Positions 59,466-64,000 of a DNA stretch of 64,000 nucleotides are shown here, piece after piece. Each line of letters opens with the position of its first letter. Positions within the stretch are counted from its first letter, which is position 1. The notes below the pieces were generated by a model, which worked only from the letters and a program-made list of their open reading frames with translations, did not search any database and was not told the DNA's origin. The translations under genes were made by a program, and so were the position numbers. The stretch comes from Nonomuraea angiospora (GTDB lineage: Bacteria > Actinomycetota > Actinomycetes > Streptosporangiales > Streptosporangiaceae): the NCBI RefSeq assembly GCF_014873145.1, contig NZ_JADBEK010000001.1, positions 12,090,001-12,154,000 on the forward strand, in the 5' to 3' direction.

Positions 59466-60053
59466 ATGACAGCCGACCTGGTGGCGAAGCGTGTGACGAA
59501 CCTGCTGGCACCCCAAGTGCTGGTGATCGCCATGCCTCCCGTCGTCGGCCTGCTGGCCCAGGGATGGAGCGGCGCGGCGTGGGGCCTGGTGGCCTCGGCG
59601 ATCTGCGGCGGCGTGCCGGCGGCGGTGATCGCGGCCGGCGTGCGCACGGGCCGCCTCGACTCCCACCACATCGTGGACCGCGCCCGCCGCACCGGCCCCC
59701 TGCTCGCCGCCGTGGCGGCCGTGCTGGTCGCGCTGGCGCTGCTGGTGGTGATGGGCGCGCCGACGCTGCTCGTCGCCACCGTGACCGCGATGCTGGTCGC
59801 GCTGGCCGTCACCGTGCCGGTGACGCTGCGCTGGAAGATCTCCTTTCACGCCGCCGTCTCGGCGGGCACGGTCGTCGTGTTCGCCCACGTCCTGCCCGCC
59901 TGGCCGGCCGCGATCGCCGGAGCCGCCGTCGTGGCGCTGGTGTGCTGGGCGCGGGTACGGCTCACGCACCACACCTGGCCCCAGGTCGTCGTCGGAGCGT
60001 TGGTCGGCACGGCCGCGACGTGGGCGACGCTGGCCGCGTTCGGCCTGAGCTGA
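59466..60053 (+). CDS. PAP2-like integral membrane protein
   Basis: 195 residues with about five membrane helices. KISFHAAVSAG and RVRLTHHTWPQVVVGALVG lie where PAP2 phosphatases have PSGH and SRxxxxxHxxxD; the second lacks the final Asp (Gln instead). So it may be a diverged PAP2 phosphatase or an inactive relative acting on membrane lipids. A longer frame upstream is not conserved in character. Confidence 0.68.
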   Translation: MTADLVAKRVTNLLAPQVLVIAMPPVVGLLAQGWSGAAWGLVASAICGGVPAAVIAAGVRTGRLDSHHIVDRARRTGPLLAAVAAVLVALALLVVMGAPTLLVATVTAMLVALAVTVPVTLRWKISFHAAVSAGTVVVFAHVLPAWPAAIAGAAVVALVCWARVRLTHHTWPQVVVGALVGTAATWATLAAFGLS

Positions 60054-60158
60054 GCCCCGGGCCGCCGGCGCTCCGGGGCGGATCGGCGTGAGCGGCAGCC
60101 CCGGACGGCCCGCACGCGGGACCGGAATAGCGGTGCCGCGTCCGGGGTTGCCGCTCAC

Positions 60159-60902
60159 ATGGATGTCACGAACCGCGGCCGGGTACGCGTCGAGCCCACG
60201 GCCAAGCGTGTGAGGACCTATCTCGGCGGCCGGGTGGTGGCCGACTCCACCTCCGCCCTCCTGGTGTGGGAGGTCCCGTACTACCCCACCTACTACTTCC
60301 CGCTGGCCGACGTGGACGAGTCCGCGCTCAAGGCCACCGGCGCGACCAAGCACTCCCCGAGCAGGGGAGAGGGCCTGGTCCACACCGTCACCTCGGGCAC
60401 GGCCGAGGCGGCTGACGCCGCGCTCGTCTATCCCGACTCGCCGCTGGAGCAGATCCGCGGCCACGTCCGCTTCGAGTGGGACGCCATGGACGCCTGGTTC
60501 GAGGAGGACGAGGAGGTCTACTTCCACCCGCGTGACCCGTACACGCGGGTGGACATCTTGGCGAGCTCGCGCCACGTGCGGGTCGAGGTGGACGGCGTGA
60601 CCGTGGCCGACTCCCGCAGCCCGCGCATCCTCTTCGAGACGGGCCTGCCCGCCCGCTACTACCTGCCGAAGACGGACGTACGGCTCGACCTGCTCGAACA
60701 CACCGACACCGCCACCCACTGCCCCTACAAGGGCACGGCGGAATACTGGACGGTCAACGGCCAGAAGGACCTGGCCTGGTCGTACCGCACGCCGCTGCCG
60801 GAGAGCGAGAAGGTCGCCGGGCTGATCGCCTTCTACAACGAGAAGCTCGACATCTACGTGGACGGCGAGCTCCAGGAGCGCCCGAAGTCGAAGTTCTCCT
60901 GA
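60159..60902 (+). CDS. DUF427 protein, two repeats
   Basis: 247 residues made of two DUF427 units (about 5-115 and 120-235), each with a VRTYLGGRVVADSTSALLVWE-like or VRVEVDGVTVADSRSPRILFE start and a YY(F/L)P segment (PTYYFPLADV; ARYYLPKTDV). The family is widespread in actinobacteria with unknown biochemical function. Ends ten bases before the convergent neighbour's stop. Confidence 0.87.
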   Translation: MDVTNRGRVRVEPTAKRVRTYLGGRVVADSTSALLVWEVPYYPTYYFPLADVDESALKATGATKHSPSRGEGLVHTVTSGTAEAADAALVYPDSPLEQIRGHVRFEWDAMDAWFEEDEEVYFHPRDPYTRVDILASSRHVRVEVDGVTVADSRSPRILFETGLPARYYLPKTDVRLDLLEHTDTATHCPYKGTAEYWTVNGQKDLAWSYRTPLPESEKVAGLIAFYNEKLDIYVDGELQERPKSKFS

Positions 60903-60912
60903 TCCCGCGCGG

Positions 60913-61515
60913 TCAGGCGGAGGGCGTCCAGCGCGGGTCGCGGCCGAGGTAGCGCAGGAGCGCCGCCACGTCGTCGTCGCCCGGCTCCGGGTCCAGCGCC
61001 GGGGCGTACGCGCCCCAGGCGCGCAGCGGCTCGACGATCTCCAGGGCCACCTTCAGCAGGGGCCTGGCCAGCTCCGGCGTGAGCGGCGAGGCCTGACCGG
61101 TCGCGACCGCGATGTCCCAGGCGTGCACGGCGGCGTCGAGCGCGCACGCCGTCGAGCCGGACCACGGCGACATCTTGTGCGGCGGCACCGGCGTCGGCAC
61201 CTCCGTGGCGTCCCGGTCGACGCCCGCCCACGCGCGGGCCGAGCGGGCCAGCGCGTCCTCGGTGAAGGCCGACGGGTCCGCCTCCGGCTCGCCCGACGGC
61301 TCGAACGGGTTGAACGTGGGGCCGGGCTCGCCGGTCAGCGCGGACGCGAACCCGATCTGGTCGCCGACCGCGTGCTGGAGGACCTGGGTGACGTCCCAGG
61401 CGGCGCAGGGCGTCGGCAGGTGCCAGGCCCCGGCCGGCACGGCGCCGACGACCCGGCGCAGAGCCTCGTGCGAGCCGTCGAGGATGTCCCAGCCGCTGAC
61501 AGTGGTGTCGCTCAT
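60913..61515 (-). CDS. TIGR03086-type DinB/mycothiol maleylpyruvate isomerase-like protein
   Basis: 200 residues with a four-helix DinB-like fold: TPCAAWDVTQVLQHAVGDQIG near the N-terminus and DAAVHAWDIAVATGQ further on carry the His residues that bind metal in this family. Members may be mycothiol-dependent enzymes. AAAGGGGG precedes ATG 61515. Same strand as and downstream of the TetR gene; may belong to its regulon. Confidence 0.82.
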   Translation of the reverse strand: MSDTTVSGWDILDGSHEALRRVVGAVPAGAWHLPTPCAAWDVTQVLQHAVGDQIGFASALTGEPGPTFNPFEPSGEPEADPSAFTEDALARSARAWAGVDRDATEVPTPVPPHKMSPWSGSTACALDAAVHAWDIAVATGQASPLTPELARPLLKVALEIVEPLRAWGAYAPALDPEPGDDDVAALLRYLGRDPRWTPSA

Positions 61516-61571
61516 TGGTGAGCCCCCTTTCGTGGTGCTTTCAGCATAGCAGAACGGAATAGTTTGTTCCA

Positions 61572-62225
61572 CTAGTTGGGGACCTCGGCCGCGAGACCGT
61601 GGAGCAGCATGTCCAGGGCCTGCTCGAAGTCCGCCGGCGGGTCCACGCCCTCCCGGGTGCTCCGCAGCAGCCTGCTGAAGTGCGGCAGCCGTGCGGGATC
61701 CATCTCGCGTACGTACGCGCTGACCCCCTGCTCGCCCGCGTGCACGCCGGGATCGCCGGTGAACCCGCCCGTGGACAGTACCAGCGACCCGAACACCAGG
61801 CTGTTCACGGCGGTCAGCGCCCGCCATGCGCCCAGGTCGTCGAACCCCGCCTGGAACAGCGCCCCCACCAGCGCGTCGAGCGGCTCCAGTGCCCGTGCGG
61901 AGGTCGGGTTGGACTGGTCGGTGACCAGCGCGAGCGGCACCGCCGGATGGCGGCTGAACACCCGGTACATGCTCAGCGCGATCTCGCGCACCTGCTCCTG
62001 CCACGGCAGCGCCGGGTCCGGCCGCTCGACCTGCTCGAACACCCGCTCGGCCACGCCGTCGAGGATGTCGGCCTTGTTGGAGACGTGGTTGTAGAGGGAC
62101 ATCGCCTCGACGCCGAGCGCCTTGGCCAGCCGTCGCATGGTCAGGCCCTCCAGGCCCTCCTCGTCGGCCAGTTCCAGGGCCGCGTCCAGGACCCTCTCCC
62201 TGTTCAGCGGCTCCCGTCGTGCCAT
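61572..62225 (-). CDS. TetR-family regulator
   Basis: A 217-residue repressor with N-terminal HTH (ALELADEEGLEGLTMRRLAKALGVEAMSLYNHVSNKADILDGVAERVF) and a TetR_C_1-like tetracycline-repressor-type C-terminus. Divergent from the FAD monooxygenase gene; two abutting palindromes in the 87-bp gap are its probable operators. The inducer is likely an aromatic compound handled by the monooxygenase. Confidence 0.92.
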   Translation of the reverse strand: MARREPLNRERVLDAALELADEEGLEGLTMRRLAKALGVEAMSLYNHVSNKADILDGVAERVFEQVERPDPALPWQEQVREIALSMYRVFSRHPAVPLALVTDQSNPTSARALEPLDALVGALFQAGFDDLGAWRALTAVNSLVFGSLVLSTGGFTGDPGVHAGEQGVSAYVREMDPARLPHFSRLLRSTREGVDPPADFEQALDMLLHGLAAEVPN

Positions 62226-62273
62226 GCGGTGCTCCTTTCCCGGATTGACAAAGCTTACGGTGTATGTGTTCTA

Positions 62274-62299
62274 CTTACTGCGTAAGCTTACTGCGTAAG
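62274..62299. promoter_or_regulatory. two abutting 13-bp TetR operator palindromes
   Basis: CTTACTGCGTAAG occurs twice in a row (62274-62286 and 62287-62299), each an inverted repeat CTTAC-TGC-GTAAG. A TTGACA -35-like box lies at 62245-62250 and a further CTTAC half-site at about 62254. Binding here would block monooxygenase transcription and probably that of the regulator. Confidence 0.75.
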
Positions 62300-62312
62300 T
62301 AGAGGAGCGGAG

Positions 62313-63848
62313 ATGACCGACGTGATCGTCGTCGGCGGCGGGCCCGTGGGGCTGCTGCTGGCGTGCGAGCTCAAGCTGGGCGGCGCCGACCCGCTGGTCC
62401 TGGAGGCGGCCACGGGCGAGGAGCGCCGGACGCGCAGCCTCGGCCTGCGCTCGCTCAACGCGCGCACGGTGCAGTCGCTGGCCCTGCGCGACCTGGTCGA
62501 GCCGGTGGCGGGGGAGCAGTGGGCGATGCTCGACGAGCTGGCCGCGCGCCGCGAGCCCGCCGGGGCCGACCTGGTCGCCATGATGGTGGAGCTGCTGCGG
62601 GAGGGCCTGATCAGGGGGCACTTCGGCGGGCTGCCGCTGCTGGGCGAGGCCGGCGACGCCGAATACCTCATGCTCAAGCAGGACCGGCTGGAGGCCGTCC
62701 TGGCCGAGCGGGCTGCCGGGATGGGGGTGCGGATCCGGCAGGGGTGCGCGGTGCGCGACGTCGCGCAGGAGGGCTCCGCCGCCGTCGCCACGCTCGCCGA
62801 CGGGCGGACGGTGCGGGCCGCGTACCTCGTGGGGTGCGACGGCGGGCGGAGCCTGGTGCGCAAGCGGTCGGGGTTCGCGTTCGAGGGGACGCCGGCGACC
62901 ATGACGGGGCGGACCGCCGTGGCCGAGCTCGCCTCCGCCGAGGCCGTGACGTCGTCCCTGCGCCACCCCGGCGGGCTGGTGAACCTGTCGCTGGTGCCGG
63001 GGGAGATCGCCACCATCGAGTTCGACGGCGGGCCGGACGACCGGGACGCGCCGATGACGGCCGGGGAGCTGGAGGCCAGCCTGCGGCGGGTGACGGGGCA
63101 CGACGTGGTGGTCAAGCGGCTGGAGACCGGCATCCGGTACAGCGACAACACCCGGCACGCGGGCACCTACCGCAAGGGGCGGGTACTGCTGGCGGGGGAC
63201 GCGGCGCACGTGCACTCGCCGATCGGCGGCCAGGGGCTCAACCTGGGGCTGCAGGACGCGGTCAACCTCGGGTGGAAGCTGGCCCTGGTGGCCCGGGGGC
63301 TCGCGCCCGAGGCGCTGCTGGACACCTACACCGCCGAACGGCACCCGGTGGCGGCCAGGGTGCTGCGCAACACCCGGGCACAGGTGGCGCTGATGCGGCC
63401 AGGGGCGCAGGTGGAGGCGTTGCGGGAGGTGCTGGCGGAGGTGATCGAGCTGCCGGACGCCAAGCGGCACTTCACGGGGATGGCCGACGGGACGGAGGTG
63501 GACTACGCGCCCGGCTCGGCGCACCCCCTCGTCGGCCGCTTCGCACCCCGCCTCGAGGCGCTCCCCGAGCCGGCTCCCGCGAAGGCCCGGACGCTCCCCG
63601 AGCTGCTGCGGGACGGGCGCGGTCTCGTACTGGCCCTCTCAGGAACGCCCGGCGACGGTGGGATCGACGCTGCCGTGGCCGGGCACCGGGACCGCGTGCG
63701 GGTGGCGCACGCGGACCCCTCGGCCGTCCCCGGCGGCGGGGCCGCGCAGGTGCTGCTGGTGCGGCCCGACGGCTATGTCGCGTGGGCGGGCGGGCGCGAC
63801 GGGGTCGCCGCCGCGCTCACCACCTGGTTCGGCCCGCCCAGGGCCTAG
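62313..63848 (+). CDS. FAD-dependent aromatic monooxygenase
   Basis: 511 residues of the phenol-hydroxylase/PheA-TfdB group of flavoprotein hydroxylases: VIVVGGGPVGLLLACEL (FAD), YLVGCDGGRSLVRK (DG motif) and LLAGDAAHVHSPIGGQGLNLGLQDAVNLGWKLALV (GD motif), then a thioredoxin-like C-terminal domain. Uses NAD(P)H and O2 to hydroxylate aromatic rings, often in catabolism or polyketide/antibiotic (e.g. rifampin, tetracycline) modification. GAGGAG precedes ATG. Confidence 0.92.
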   Translation: MTDVIVVGGGPVGLLLACELKLGGADPLVLEAATGEERRTRSLGLRSLNARTVQSLALRDLVEPVAGEQWAMLDELAARREPAGADLVAMMVELLREGLIRGHFGGLPLLGEAGDAEYLMLKQDRLEAVLAERAAGMGVRIRQGCAVRDVAQEGSAAVATLADGRTVRAAYLVGCDGGRSLVRKRSGFAFEGTPATMTGRTAVAELASAEAVTSSLRHPGGLVNLSLVPGEIATIEFDGGPDDRDAPMTAGELEASLRRVTGHDVVVKRLETGIRYSDNTRHAGTYRKGRVLLAGDAAHVHSPIGGQGLNLGLQDAVNLGWKLALVARGLAPEALLDTYTAERHPVAARVLRNTRAQVALMRPGAQVEALREVLAEVIELPDAKRHFTGMADGTEVDYAPGSAHPLVGRFAPRLEALPEPAPAKARTLPELLRDGRGLVLALSGTPGDGGIDAAVAGHRDRVRVAHADPSAVPGGGAAQVLLVRPDGYVAWAGGRDGVAAALTTWFGPPRA

Positions 63849-64000
63849 GCGAGGAGACGGGTGAGGACCCGGGTGCCGAATTCGAGCCCCTCCACCGGCA
63901 CCCGCTCGTCCTTGCCGTGGAACATCCCGTAGTAGTCCAGGTCCGGCCGGAGCATGAGGGGCGCGAAGCCGTAGCCCTTGATGCCGATCCTGGCGAAGGA
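63845..64000 (-). CDS. C-terminus of an M20-family peptidase (partial)
   Basis: The last 51 codons of a minus-strand gene that continues past the window edge. GYGFAPLMLRPDLDYYGMFHGKDERVPVEGLEFGTRVLTRLL matches the end of M20/ArgE-type dipeptidases, including the late conserved HGKDERV segment. Its TAG overlaps the convergent monooxygenase stop by three bases. Confidence 0.8.
   Translation of the reverse strand, partial: SFARIGIKGYGFAPLMLRPDLDYYGMFHGKDERVPVEGLEFGTRVLTRLLA

Overview
The window is a gene-dense stretch of chromosome from a high-GC actinomycete. Evidence is the very GC-rich third codon positions, many GTG/TTG starts, ATGA/GTGA gene overlaps, a sigma-B/F-type stress module with SpoIIE, STAS, RsbW-like and ANTAR partners, and abundant LuxR/TetR/MarR/GntR regulators. 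The protein style suggests a Streptosporangiales (Nonomuraea-like) host; that placement is inference. No rRNA, CRISPR array or replication origin was seen.

Layout. 0-4.3 kb: sugar-type ABC permease pair, a cyclase-family hydrolase and a ThDP enzyme in one overlapping operon. 4.3-6.4 kb: convergent dhaK-dhaL-dhaM (PTS-dependent dihydroxyacetone kinase). 6.5-11.3 kb: PlsC-like acyltransferase, RDD membrane protein, MarR/SDR divergent pair with repeated operators, and a lone sugar-binding lipoprotein. 11.7 kb: tRNA-Pro(GGG) on the minus strand. 11.9-18.4 kb: stress/signalling block (HTH protein, two related hypothetical proteins, sigma factor with RsbW, STAS, GAF-ANTAR, PAS-GAF-SpoIIE). 18.5-28 kb: glycosyltransferase behind a sigma-B/F-like promoter, proline catabolism (PucR, ProDH, P5CDH), GlxA/DJ-1 pair, ArsR/MFS pair, small Ser/Thr kinase.

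28.3-31.6 kb: a second tRNA-Pro(GGG), in the opposite orientation to the first. Its 3' part is repeated directly 3.16 kb downstream. Between the repeats lie an integrase remnant, two small unknown genes, an XRE-type regulator and a small membrane protein. This looks like a decayed tRNA-targeted integrative element, with a second integrase scar just outside it. 31.7-38 kb: membrane-anchored HTH protein with a secreted DUF2690-like partner, a NarL-type two-component system, DUF72 protein and a secreted nuclease/phosphatase-fold protein.

38-49.7 kb: an aldaric-acid (galactarate/talarate/glucarate) catabolic island. It has two tandem mandelate-racemase-family dehydratases, a GntR regulator, glucarate dehydratase, universal stress protein, TctABC transporter, LysR regulator, 5-keto-4-deoxyglucarate dehydratase and a second glucarate dehydratase. 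The tctC and kdgD promoters share one dyad-plus-promoter architecture, so the LysR protein probably controls import and both halves of the pathway together. 49.7-64 kb: NAD kinase, YibE/F, second DUF72 protein, CorA-like channel, TAXI-TRAP transporter with a DUF1850 partner that seems to use a CTG start, LuxR regulator, RsbW-like kinase, cytidylyltransferase, PAP2-like membrane protein, DUF427 protein, TetR/FAD-monooxygenase pair, and the end of an M20 peptidase.

A recurrent structural oddity is tandem duplication at gene 3' ends: after dhaM (35-bp units), at dhaL (30-bp units) and in the second racemase-family gene (39-bp in-frame units that lengthen the protein).
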